Below are positions 8,101 through 15,045 of a stretch of DNA of 15,524 bases, piece after piece. Numbering within the stretch: position 1 is the stretch's first letter; each line of letters starts with the position of its first letter. The translations under genes were made by a program, and so were the position numbers. Where the stretch lies: the NCBI GenBank assembly GCA_043820265.1, contig JBDREA010000027.1, positions 1-15,524 of the forward strand, read 5' to 3'. The notes under the pieces were generated by a model that had not been told where the DNA came from, ran no database searches, and was given only the letters and a program-made list of their open reading frames with translations. The DNA is from JBDREA01 sp043820265. Lineage in GTDB: Archaea; Altiarchaeota; Altiarchaeia; IMC4; JBDREA01.

Positions 8101-11100
8101 TGCGGGAGCCCACGGCCCCATGTAGGGGAGAGTGTGTGTCAGGTTCTCACAATCAAATTGCGTCGCACAGGCCTCACACATTACAGGCGGGCAGGGGGGA
8201 CGGCATTCCTGCATCATGAAGTCCCAGAAACATCCGTTGGAATCGGCAAAGCAATCTTGTTCGGTTGTCTGGTTCGTACAGGTACTGTTTGGATCAAAGC
8301 ATATCATTGGGTCGGTGTTCTCGCATAAAGGCGAAAACCTTGAGTCCTGGCAGTTGTATTGTTGCATCCAGGAATCCCAGGTCCAAGCGCATCCTCCGCC
8401 CTCGCCCAGGCTTGTGATCGAACCTGTGGCGTTGCTGTTGTTGCAGTCTATTTCATCCCAGCAGCTCCAGCAGTCGTTTGAACACGTCCAAGAATTGCCG
8501 GATGACCCCCAGACACACTGTGCCGGTCCATAGTCCCAGCTGCAGTCCCAGTTATCCCAACACATCCAATCCACGTTGCACTGTGAACAGTTTTCTCTGC
8601 ACAACTCTCTTATTGTGTTCTTAAAGCAGTATTCGTTTGGATCGCTTGGATAAGGATCCCAGTAGGGGCCGTGCCATTCACATCCCGTAAAAGCATTCCA
8701 ACAGGCATCCTGGGGATTCTGGGTCGTCGTGTTCTCGTTGCAGACACAGCCATAGTTGCACGCATAAGTACTTGTGGAATCAGATGCATAGGTACACTTT
8801 CGGCGATCATTTGGTGCGCTGTCGTTCCATTCACAGCTGGCCGAGCTTGCCTCACAGCCTGTTTGGTTAAAGCATGACCTGCAATCCTCAGCGCAGGTTG
8901 TCTTTCTGCAGGTATTGTTTTCATAACTCCAAGCACAACTCCAGTTCTTCTCCAAATTTTTGTAGACATCGCTTTGAGCGCATGTTCTATCCCCGCCGCA
9001 GTAGGAACACTTTATGTCGCATAGTGATGAAGAGCAAGTCCAAGTATTGTAGTCAAATGTACAACCCGCAGGACTTCCATAGCAGCTGAAGTCGTCCCAG
9101 CAGTTGAAGCAGTTGTCGTCGCAGGGGTTTCCTCCATCGCCTGTACCGTTCCAGTAACAAAATCCATACTGGAAGTCCCAGCCACATATTCCAGGCCCCA
9201 AAGGCGAGTTCGCACAGCTACTTGGATCATAGCAGAATCCGCAGTCTACGTCACAGGTCGGTCCGGTGCCTCCGCCATCCATGTAAACGCACTGGAATCC
9301 AGTCCACATACAGTCTCCTTGACCCATTGACTCACATGAGTATTGGTCGTGGAATCCGTCGCAGTTGACGCCGCCTTGGAAGGCGACTTCGGACTGCTGG
9401 GCGCAGAAAGCCCCATTGGGGCCGTATTCGTCGTAGAAACATTTCTCTACTCCGTTGCAGAGGTTTACTCCGGACTGGTTACTTATGTTGATGGTCTGAC
9501 AGGGCATCTTTGCTAAGCAATCTCCCATCATGTTGTCCTGGAAGCAGCCAGCCGTCTGGTTGCAGATTGTTCCGTTTGTGATGTTAAAGCAGAATTCCTT
9601 GCATCTGCCCATGGCAGAAATCCAGGCACACGACGGATTAGTATCGCAGGCGGTCTGATTTAAGTAGCCTGCACAGATTGGGGGGACAATACACTGTCCC
9701 ATCCAGCTGTCCCAGTCGCAATTGGGATCCTCCTCACAGACCCACTGGTCGGGGTTGAATCCGCAGTTGTGGAATGGCACACATCCCGTATCGTTTTCCC
9801 CGAATGTCTCCCAAGAGCATCCAGTGGCTCCGTTGCAGGCTGATTGGTTGTCGTATACTTCGCATTGATCCATGCAATCTGAGCCGTTCCAATCGCATCC
9901 CATTACATGGTGGCAGGTATCCATGTCGCTGATGACCTCGCAAGGCATCATAGTATCGCATCCCTCTTCAGCCCCTAAGTAGATGCATCCAGGAATGGAT
10001 TCGCATTGGGTTTGATTTAAGGTTTCGTTCCGGCAGGGGCTGTCTTCGAAGCCGCCGCCGCCCTGGTAACACATGGAATTCCAACCATCCCAGTAACAGT
10101 CTCCGGCTCCGTTACAATCACCATCGGTGTAACACATATGACACAAACCGGGTCCACAAGTCATTCCTTCCTCAATACAGTATTGGCCGTTTTCCTCCCA
10201 CATGCACCAAGATTGCGTCAGACATTCGGTCTGGGTTGGATACGCATAGCATCCCCCCATTCCCCAAATATAGGTGCAGTTGCCTGCTGAATCCATACCC
10301 CAGTCCCACGAACAGTAGGAACCTAATGCTTCACATTGGGAAAGGGTGCCAGCCCTACATTTGAATACGCAAAATTGACCTGTGGTTAGGTTACTGTGAT
10401 TCCAGTAGCACTGTTCCATGTAGTTGCACTCTGTTTGGTTCGCCTTGCTACTACACTCAGCCCACATGTCTCCGCCGCCTCCCCAAGGTCTGCACTCACT
10501 CTTTGGGAAGTCCCATTCGCAGTTGGGGTTGTCGTTGCAATCCCATTGAGTAAGGGGGGCGCAGTCTACGGCTTCATAGGGTTCATAACAAAATGAATCA
10601 TCGTCGACCCAAGTGCAATCCATCCAGGTTCTGCTCTCGTTTTCGCAGCTTTCATTATCTTGACAGGCGTGACAGCGTGAATCACAAATATCCCATTCAT
10701 TGGAATTGCAGGAATGCCATTGTTGATCCCACCAGCAGCCTTGGTCGTTGTTTCCCGTGCTGTTTTCACAGTCGGTTTGGTCCCAGCAGTCGTAGCAGTT
10801 AGTAGTGCAATCAGGTACCCAGGTTTCATAGCAGTTTTCCCAGACATCATCCCATTCACAGCTTCTTGAACTTGCTGAGCAGGTTTCGTTTGTGAAGCAG
10901 TTCCAGCAGTCATCATCGCAAGATCTCGTACACTCATAAAATCCAGGATTCCAAGGCGGCTCAATCCATTGACAGTCCTGTCCTGAGCTGTTGCAGTCGT
11001 CTTCCTCCCAACAGTCTCCACAGAAGCTGAAGCAGTTTCCTCCGCCGTCGTATTCGCAGTGGCCTCCCTGGGGGTCATCCATCCATCTGCAGGCTTGCTG

Positions 11101-12057
11101 GCTGTTATTGCACTCTGATACATTGCTGCATCCCCAACAGTCCACGTTGCAGTTTCCGCCGAAGGCGAAATTGCAGTAGCCGTAGTCGGTGCCGTTGAAA
11201 TTTGTGGTTTCCCACGCACAATTACTGTTTGTCGCGCATTCTCCGCTGGTTTCACAGGCCGGGCATTCCCAGCTGCAGTCTGCTCCGGGCATCTTCCAAA
11301 AGCAGCCCCAAGAACCATAGGCGCATGCTGTTAATGAATCGTTTGTCGGACTTCTTGGTGATGAGAGTCCAAGACACTGTACGATGTCGGTACATCTGTC
11401 GCAGTTTGTACCGCAGGTTGTGCCGGCGAATTCACAGTGGCCCATTCCATCGCCTTCATCCCACCAGGTACAGTTAGCTTCGCTTGCATTGCAGGCTTCT
11501 TCGCCTTCCCAGCAAGCAAAACAGAAATTTGAGCAGTTGACGCCTTCAGGGGGGCCATGGTCATCCTTGCAAACGGCGCCGTCCCACATGCAATCGTAGA
11601 TGGTACAGTTGTACCCATCAGTGATCATCATACAATCAGCTATACATTCTCCCCCGTCGAATGTTTCCCACATACAGTTATCTGTCGCCATGCACTCGGT
11701 GTCGTTATCGATAATCCCACACGACCACGGATAGTTTACCACACATTCCCCGTCCTCTGGATTTGGGCCGAATTGATCCCACGTACAATTCTCCAAGGAA
11801 TAGGCATCACATGATGTTTCGTTTGTGATAAGCATACAGCTTGAGTTCTCGAAACACTCTAGGCCCTCGCCTATATCCATCCATGCACAGTTTGTAGGTG
11901 GATAGGCGGTGCTTGCTTCGCATGCTGTCTGGTTATCGCAGTCAAAGCAGACGGTGTTACAAAGTTGCGCTTCAGCAGTCGTCGCCAGTCCAATCAAAAC
12001 GGCGCAAAGGACAAAGAAGGTTGTTAAGATCCGTGCGTGGGTTTTCGGGTATGTCAT
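5191..12057 (-). CDS. Giant secreted Cys/Trp-repeat surface protein (2288 aa)
   Basis: The product begins with a clear Sec signal peptide (hydrophobic core at residues 10-28, likely cleavage after AEA at 30). Residues 33 to about 1565 are about 39 Cys-rich modules whose common core is Cys-x-Trp followed by a further Cys. Then come a DxDxDG calcium-type motif (near 1573), a possible DOMON/CBM9-like beta-sandwich (about 1680-1855), a second DxDxDG motif (about 1896) and an FnIII-like domain (about 1932-2032). A third, DCDQDGLPD, follows near 2062, then a Thr/Ser/Val linker (about 2231-2262). The protein ends in SGWNLISMSFVP. Asn-x-Thr/Ser sequons are frequent, so it may be N-glycosylated. No TM anchor is visible near the end. 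I do not recognise a named family for the whole protein. A surface fibre, adhesin or cell-contact role is inference. The ATG at 12057 is chosen because it gives the signal peptide; it has no Shine-Dalgarno sequence. The last 4 bases overlap the convergent sdpI. Confidence 0.93.
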   Translation of the reverse strand: MTYPKTHARILTTFFVLCAVLIGLATTAEAQLCNTVCFDCDNQTACEASTAYPPTNCAWMDIGEGLECFENSSCMLITNETSCDAYSLENCTWDQFGPNPEDGECVVNYPWSCGIIDNDTECMATDNCMWETFDGGECIADCMMITDGYNCTIYDCMWDGAVCKDDHGPPEGVNCSNFCFACWEGEEACNASEANCTWWDEGDGMGHCEFAGTTCGTNCDRCTDIVQCLGLSSPRSPTNDSLTACAYGSWGCFWKMPGADCSWECPACETSGECATNSNCAWETTNFNGTDYGYCNFAFGGNCNVDCWGCSNVSECNNSQQACRWMDDPQGGHCEYDGGGNCFSFCGDCWEEDDCNSSGQDCQWIEPPWNPGFYECTRSCDDDCWNCFTNETCSASSRSCEWDDVWENCYETWVPDCTTNCYDCWDQTDCENSTGNNDQGCWWDQQWHSCNSNEWDICDSRCHACQDNESCENESRTWMDCTWVDDDSFCYEPYEAVDCAPLTQWDCNDNPNCEWDFPKSECRPWGGGGDMWAECSSKANQTECNYMEQCYWNHSNLTTGQFCVFKCRAGTLSQCEALGSYCSWDWGMDSAGNCTYIWGMGGCYAYPTQTECLTQSWCMWEENGQYCIEEGMTCGPGLCHMCYTDGDCNGAGDCYWDGWNSMCYQGGGGFEDSPCRNETLNQTQCESIPGCIYLGAEEGCDTMMPCEVISDMDTCHHVMGCDWNGSDCMDQCEVYDNQSACNGATGCSWETFGENDTGCVPFHNCGFNPDQWVCEEDPNCDWDSWMGQCIVPPICAGYLNQTACDTNPSCAWISAMGRCKEFCFNITNGTICNQTAGCFQDNMMGDCLAKMPCQTINISNQSGVNLCNGVEKCFYDEYGPNGAFCAQQSEVAFQGGVNCDGFHDQYSCESMGQGDCMWTGFQCVYMDGGGTGPTCDVDCGFCYDPSSCANSPLGPGICGWDFQYGFCYWNGTGDGGNPCDDNCFNCWDDFSCYGSPAGCTFDYNTWTCSSSLCDIKCSYCGGDRTCAQSDVYKNLEKNWSCAWSYENNTCRKTTCAEDCRSCFNQTGCEASSASCEWNDSAPNDRRKCTYASDSTSTYACNYGCVCNENTTTQNPQDACWNAFTGCEWHGPYWDPYPSDPNEYCFKNTIRELCRENCSQCNVDWMCWDNWDCSWDYGPAQCVWGSSGNSWTCSNDCWSCWDEIDCNNSNATGSITSLGEGGGCAWTWDSWMQQYNCQDSRFSPLCENTDPMICFDPNSTCTNQTTEQDCFADSNGCFWDFMMQECRPPCPPVMCEACATQFDCENLTHTLPYMGPWAPAFDQNCGWEWDPWMWNQNGTAGAYVCRPDFGGGAAGPGAGCFNFDFTSRDTCESNAGCMWDSVTLHCIPDMSDIPCEYLCKNCDNESRCEGNPMCNWENVSGFCMEDWTMFNFGGDCNSKCYDCFEPSQCNGSSAGCKWINDPMGWGPGWCATNNTPTCDSDCFMCWDNESCVTIGTPNQLIQATIAQMNLGILAYNCSSLTNETECDTQPTDCEWNGTECIEKLIDAESCEWDEQYWVCKPAGMDVEVCFIPGDEDNDGLWDCADPDCGMDPFCGFGFGGGPGGTGGMGSDCPQWDERNGGNQTTCENGTSMNETTGCCWHQIFNGDWLCDPCFNDQFFAGMEEGPPTPLGPPDAPCNGQADDLDPAQDWINICDIGVRETDNILGLVAHVVDWPPHEGTRDLVLCNYVNDDCENRTGKYYFYLDTDKNQSTGCDSKDGLWAGFEYELAYLVNQTLNGTTNEERWVKRCNNATGNFTYKSATLSGKKDETCQFNGVYLAIDKGDLANLQDDMRICVATANESGDDANPVDVTDTCVYYTPGAADFNPPDCFANPTACGSGFDGDYFKGEDCIETPQQVDEDGDGLVDCEDPDCYGAPWCSGGYNCEEDTSYPETTYNTVDKFKQKAIVNWKTNEPTYGTLRFFGTVNGCSGNYTNETEGEDQVNNFHNIELDNLTSNATYFYKIRSCDEACDNESDWEPNCATSKCLNFTTKLADPDITMGYSYQPPTANPTDPLGRLSITMDCDQDGLPDFNISAGNATSNETKSNCTLELTNPTSTEPWCLRIYGAKIYRGFQFAMTGAVFVNETNGSNSTEFVVGLDTQKWNQLLQNLGATYVGICLPNDNISICDDGAACEGIIDCENSTAGLVKCDNTGILCSDVSSSGDVTLCNETQIDWKVPVSLGFSVYGVQSLPPPPTTTSSTTTTVVGSTTSTTSTTSTIVVTTCPIGEWCLPDYLYSGWNLISMSFVP
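5272..5367 (-). repeat. Thr/Ser/Val low-complexity linker coding repeat
   Basis: The minus strand encodes about 32 residues of Pro4 followed by runs of Thr, Ser and Val. The DNA is a degenerate trinucleotide repeat (GTC/GTA/GTG on the plus strand). Such linkers are common before the last domain of archaeal surface proteins and are usual sites of O-glycosylation; here only about 26 residues follow it. Confidence 0.8.
7363..11961 (-). repeat. Tandem array of about 39 diverged Cys/Trp modules
   Basis: These bases encode residues 33 to about 1565 of the giant protein. By eye there are two module types. Type A, about 40 residues, starts Cys-x3-Cys-x2-Cys-x5-Cys and then has Cys-x-Trp and a last Cys (example CDDDCWNCFTNETC then CEW). 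Type B, about 30 residues, has one Cys in place of the opening cluster (example CAGYLNQTACDTNPSCAW). The order is one A, three B, a block of A (about 174-498), mostly B (about 499-932), then mostly A (about 933-1565). Spacing varies and the copies are strongly diverged, so the array is old or under diversifying pressure. The count is by eye and may be off by a few. Confidence 0.85.
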
Positions 12058-12080
12058 TTTTTGTTGTATGTGGGGGTTGA

Positions 12081-12088
12081 AAATTATG
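12081..12088 (-). promoter_or_regulatory. Possible TATA-like box for the giant gene
   Basis: The minus strand reads CATAATTT, centred about 27 bases before the ATG at 12057, in a 93-base AT-rich gap after the thyA stop. The region between it and the ATG (CAACCCCCACATACAACAAAA) lacks a Shine-Dalgarno match, which fits a leaderless message. A second AT-rich stretch (TTTATTAAG, near 12112-12120) is an alternative. Confidence 0.35.
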
Positions 12089-12150
12089 CAAAACTAATTA
12101 TCTAAACAGCTTAATAAATTGGTATCCATAAGGAAAGTTCCAACTAGTAA

Positions 12151-12783
12151 CTAGTCCAAAGAAAGCTGCTTTTTAATATTCAGAAAATCGTGTTCGTAGA
12201 CGTGGGCAGAGATAGAGAGAGTCGTGAGCGAACCAGGCTCGATGCCGGTCTCTTTTGCGACGAAACGATTTAGGTTCGAAAGCCCATACGCATTCGCTGG
12301 CCAGGCCCCGTACATGTCATTCGATCGGAATGTGCAGGTCAGGTTCAGCTTCTCGTTTCTTATCTTGAAGTCGGCAAGTATCAAACAGGGAACTTCTGTG
12401 TTGTCGAAATCGATGGGGGGAATCCAGGTTGCAGCTGTTGCCCTTCTAGTATTCGGATTCTTCTTCAACCTTTTGATTATTTCTGCTATTTGGTCTATTG
12501 GCTCACCTAGAATTTCTGCACCCCATCCGCGAAGGCGTTCGCCGTAGGTGTACTCGAAACCAGACTTATCAGAATTTAAAAGCTGTTTAGCGTATTCTTC
12601 GAGTTCCTTTTTTCCCATCGGAAAACCTTCAATCTCTTCGTTGTTGGGCTCGCGCACAGACACCATCAGATTGAATATTTCCTTAGTTAAGCCTCTCTCG
12701 CTTTTCAACTCTTCCCCCTGATACCAGACGACGTTGAGAATGCGATTCCAAGCCTCAGTGATGGATTTGGCGCGGATGTACAT
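12151..12783 (-). CDS. thyA: Thymidylate synthase, short archaeal (methanogen-like) type
   Basis: The protein makes dTMP from dUMP by reductive methylation in the cytoplasm. From the ATG at 12783 it is 210 aa, shorter than E. coli ThyA (264 aa) and close to the archaeal form known from methanogens. Visible signatures are YGERLRGW, the nucleophile Cys133 in EVPCL, the phosphate/dUMP-binding FRSNDMYGAWPANAYGL segment (Arg-Ser-x-Asp and the Asn that selects uracil), and SAHVYEHD (the His-x-Tyr motif). The archaeal form may use a pterin cofactor other than folate; this cannot be told from sequence. The frame is open to a TTG at 12792, but ATG at 12783 lies about 30 bases from a TATA-like element and is preferred. 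It is divergent from hef. A dCMP hydroxymethylase relative is a less likely alternative. Confidence 0.9.
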   Translation of the reverse strand: MYIRAKSITEAWNRILNVVWYQGEELKSERGLTKEIFNLMVSVREPNNEEIEGFPMGKKELEEYAKQLLNSDKSGFEYTYGERLRGWGAEILGEPIDQIAEIIKRLKKNPNTRRATAATWIPPIDFDNTEVPCLILADFKIRNEKLNLTCTFRSNDMYGAWPANAYGLSNLNRFVAKETGIEPGSLTTLSISAHVYEHDFLNIKKQLSLD

Positions 12784-12808
12784 CTTTCGCAATTATTTAG
12801 GGAAAGTG

Positions 12809-12817
12809 TATAATAAT
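12809..12817. promoter_or_regulatory. Shared bidirectional TATA-like element for thyA and hef
   Basis: TATAATAAT (ATTATTATA on the other strand) is centred at 12813, about 28 bases from the hef ATG (12841) and 30 bases from the thyA ATG (12783). One symmetrical AT element could place both divergent transcripts at or next to their start codons. No second TATA candidate is visible in the 57 bases between the two ATGs. Confidence 0.5.
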
Positions 12818-12840
12818 CCGCTCGATTATTGAAGAAAAAA

Positions 12841-15039
12841 ATGTTCATCTCCCACCCACTTATCAAAAAGGATTCTGTTAATCTTCGAAGCTATCAGGAG
12901 GCGGTCGTTTCTCGGGCGATCGATGCGAATACTTTGGTGGTTTTACCGACCGGACTTGGAAAGACAATCGTCGCCTTGATGGTCGCTGCCCATAGGTTGA
13001 ACAAATATCCGAAAAGCAAGATTCTTTTCCTTGCCCCCACTCGTCCTCTCGTCGTGCAACACCAAAAAAGCTTTAAGAAATTTCTTCTAATCGAAGACCA
13101 AATCGTTTTGACTGGAAGAGACAAGCCAACTGATCGGAATAAACTTTTCAAAGACAATCAATGTATTTTTGCAACACCTCAGACAATTGAAAACGACATA
13201 TATCGAGGCCTAGACTTGAATGATGTTTCTCTTGTAGTCTTTGATGAAGCACATAGAGCGACGGGAGATTACAGCTACGTCGGGATAGCAGAAGAGTATA
13301 AGAAAAAAGCTAAAAATCCATTAGTGCTCGCATTAACAGCGTCGCCTTCTTCCAAAGAAGAAACAATCACTGAAATTTGCGCGAACCTTGGAATCACAAG
13401 AGTAGAAGCGAAAACTGACAAAGACCGAGACGTCAAACCGTACGTCCAGGATACGAAGGTGCGTTGGGTGAGAGTTGAGCTGCCAGCTGAATTTAAAAAA
13501 GTCAAGGTGCTCCTCGAAGACGTCATCAAAACTGAACTAAAACAGCTGAAAATCCAGGGACACGTGGATTCGATTTCTCTTTCGAAGCTCAACAAAAGAA
13601 AGCTTCTTGGACTACAAACAAATATCAGAGCGGAGATCACTCAGGGGAAAGACAGCTATCTCGCCGCCTCACTTGTGGCGGGTGTTATCAAGCTGAACCA
13701 CGCATTGGAGCTTCTTGAGACCCAGGGGATCAGCGCATTAAACGAGTACTTCAAGCGGATGGGAAAACAAAAGACGAAGGTCGTCGGAAGGCTTTGGTCG
13801 GACGACAGGATGCGCCGGATCCTAAAGCTCGTCGCAGATCTTAACGTCCTCGGGCTCGACCACCCGAAACTGGATCATCTGGTCAAGATCGTGAAACCGT
13901 ATCGAGGAAAAAAGGTTTTGATCTTCACGCAATACCGCGACAGCGTAAATAAGATAATCGACAGACTAAACGAGGCCGACCTCCTCGTCCATGAGTTCAT
14001 AGGCCAAAGTGCTAGAGGATCAAAGAAGGGCATGACCCAAAAAAAGCAGATCCAGATATTGGATAAGTTCCGCGCCGGAGACTTCACCGCACTAGTTGCG
14101 ACCTCGGTCGCAGAAGAAGGCCTTGACATCCCGGCTGTAGACCTTGTTATCTTTTATGAACCCATTCCAAGTGAGATTAGGACAATCCAGCGCAGGGGAA
14201 GGACGGGAAGGCAGGAGTCAGGTGAAGTTGTTGTCTTGATGGCTAAGGGAACCAGAGACGAAGGATACTACTGGTCCAGTGTTCACAAGGAGGCAAAGAT
14301 GGGGAAGCTTGTTTCAGAAATGAAATCCGATTTCGACACAAACCGGGGACAAAAGAAGCTAGGAGATTATGGAGTCGTTGAGGATTCAAAACCAGAAGTC
14401 AAGGTAATAGTCGATGTGCGTGAACGAAACACAACGATCCTAAAAACCCTAAAGAACCTTTGTAATATTGATCTAAAACAACTTCCAGTGGGGGACTTTA
14501 TTTTATCTGATCGAGTTGGTGTCGAGCGAAAGACGATAACAGATTTTCTGAGCTCGTTGATTGATAAAAGATTAATGACTCAGGCATTGGAGCTTAGAAG
14601 AACATATGAGATTCCGCTGATGATCTTGGAGGGACGAGACGATATCTACACCCAAAGAGGAATACACGCCAACGCAATAAGGGGTGCGCTTTCTTCATTG
14701 GCAGTAGACCTTGGAATACACATCATCCCCTCAAAAGACGAAGAAGACACTGCAAACATCGTCTTTCAGATAGCGAAACGGGAACAGCTCGAAGAAGAAA
14801 GGTTGGTGGCGGTTAGAGGGGAGAGAACTCCACTATCGCTATCCGATAGACAGCTCTTTTTGGTGGAAGGACTGCCCAACGTTTCGGCCGTACTTGCCCG
14901 AAGGATGCTCGAACAATTCGGAACAGTAGAGAGGATAATGAAGGCGTCCGAAAAGGAACTCCAAGATGTCGAAGGAATAGGGAAGGGAAAAGCTGAAGAG
15001 ATAAGGAAAGTGCTGAAGCACAAGTACAGGAGAAGTTGA
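12841..15039 (+). CDS. hef: Hef: SF2 helicase/XPF-type structure-specific nuclease
   Basis: Hef unwinds and cuts branched DNA at stalled forks and is the archaeal relative of FANCM/XPF. From the ATG at 12841 it is 732 aa, close to known Hef proteins (about 750 aa). Helicase motifs: Gln19 (RSYQ), Walker A PTGLGKT (36-42), DEAH (135-138), TASPSS near 166-171, and motif VI QRRGRTGR (450-457). The helical insert between the RecA-like domains matches the Hef-specific fork-binding region. The XPF/Mus81 nuclease follows, with VGDFILSD near 547-554, ERK at 562-564, Asp568, and the conserved RLMTQALELRR helix; all catalytic residues appear intact. Residues from about 660 on are tandem helix-hairpin-helix motifs (VEGIGKGKAEEI). 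A TTG at 12829 would add four residues, but the ATG sits about 28 bases after a TATA-like element. It converges on the CheD-like gene. Confidence 0.96.
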   Translation: MFISHPLIKKDSVNLRSYQEAVVSRAIDANTLVVLPTGLGKTIVALMVAAHRLNKYPKSKILFLAPTRPLVVQHQKSFKKFLLIEDQIVLTGRDKPTDRNKLFKDNQCIFATPQTIENDIYRGLDLNDVSLVVFDEAHRATGDYSYVGIAEEYKKKAKNPLVLALTASPSSKEETITEICANLGITRVEAKTDKDRDVKPYVQDTKVRWVRVELPAEFKKVKVLLEDVIKTELKQLKIQGHVDSISLSKLNKRKLLGLQTNIRAEITQGKDSYLAASLVAGVIKLNHALELLETQGISALNEYFKRMGKQKTKVVGRLWSDDRMRRILKLVADLNVLGLDHPKLDHLVKIVKPYRGKKVLIFTQYRDSVNKIIDRLNEADLLVHEFIGQSARGSKKGMTQKKQIQILDKFRAGDFTALVATSVAEEGLDIPAVDLVIFYEPIPSEIRTIQRRGRTGRQESGEVVVLMAKGTRDEGYYWSSVHKEAKMGKLVSEMKSDFDTNRGQKKLGDYGVVEDSKPEVKVIVDVRERNTTILKTLKNLCNIDLKQLPVGDFILSDRVGVERKTITDFLSSLIDKRLMTQALELRRTYEIPLMILEGRDDIYTQRGIHANAIRGALSSLAVDLGIHIIPSKDEEDTANIVFQIAKREQLEEERLVAVRGERTPLSLSDRQLFLVEGLPNVSAVLARRMLEQFGTVERIMKASEKELQDVEGIGKGKAEEIRKVLKHKYRRS

Positions 15040-15045
15040 GTTTCT

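Noticed and set aside
6910..8533. Plus-strand open frames of 100-230 residues opposite the giant gene
   Set aside because: They have no recognisable domain, no promoter, and composition explained by antisense Cys/Asp/Asn codons.
10566..11318. A 250-residue minus-strand open frame within the giant gene
   Set aside because: It is an alternative frame of the Cys-repeat region, low in hydrophobic residues and Ala/Thr-rich, with no domain. The main frame has a signal peptide and regular modules throughout.
7363..11961. Possible CRISPR or other DNA-level repeat array
   Set aside because: The periodicity is in the protein (Cys/Trp spacing). The DNA copies are diverged, there are no identical repeats with spacers, and the frame is coding throughout.
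12143..12155. ACTAGT-A-ACTAGT short repeat at the end of thyA
   Set aside because: It is only 13 bases, has no associated element or second copy nearby, and overlaps the stop codon; it is likely chance.
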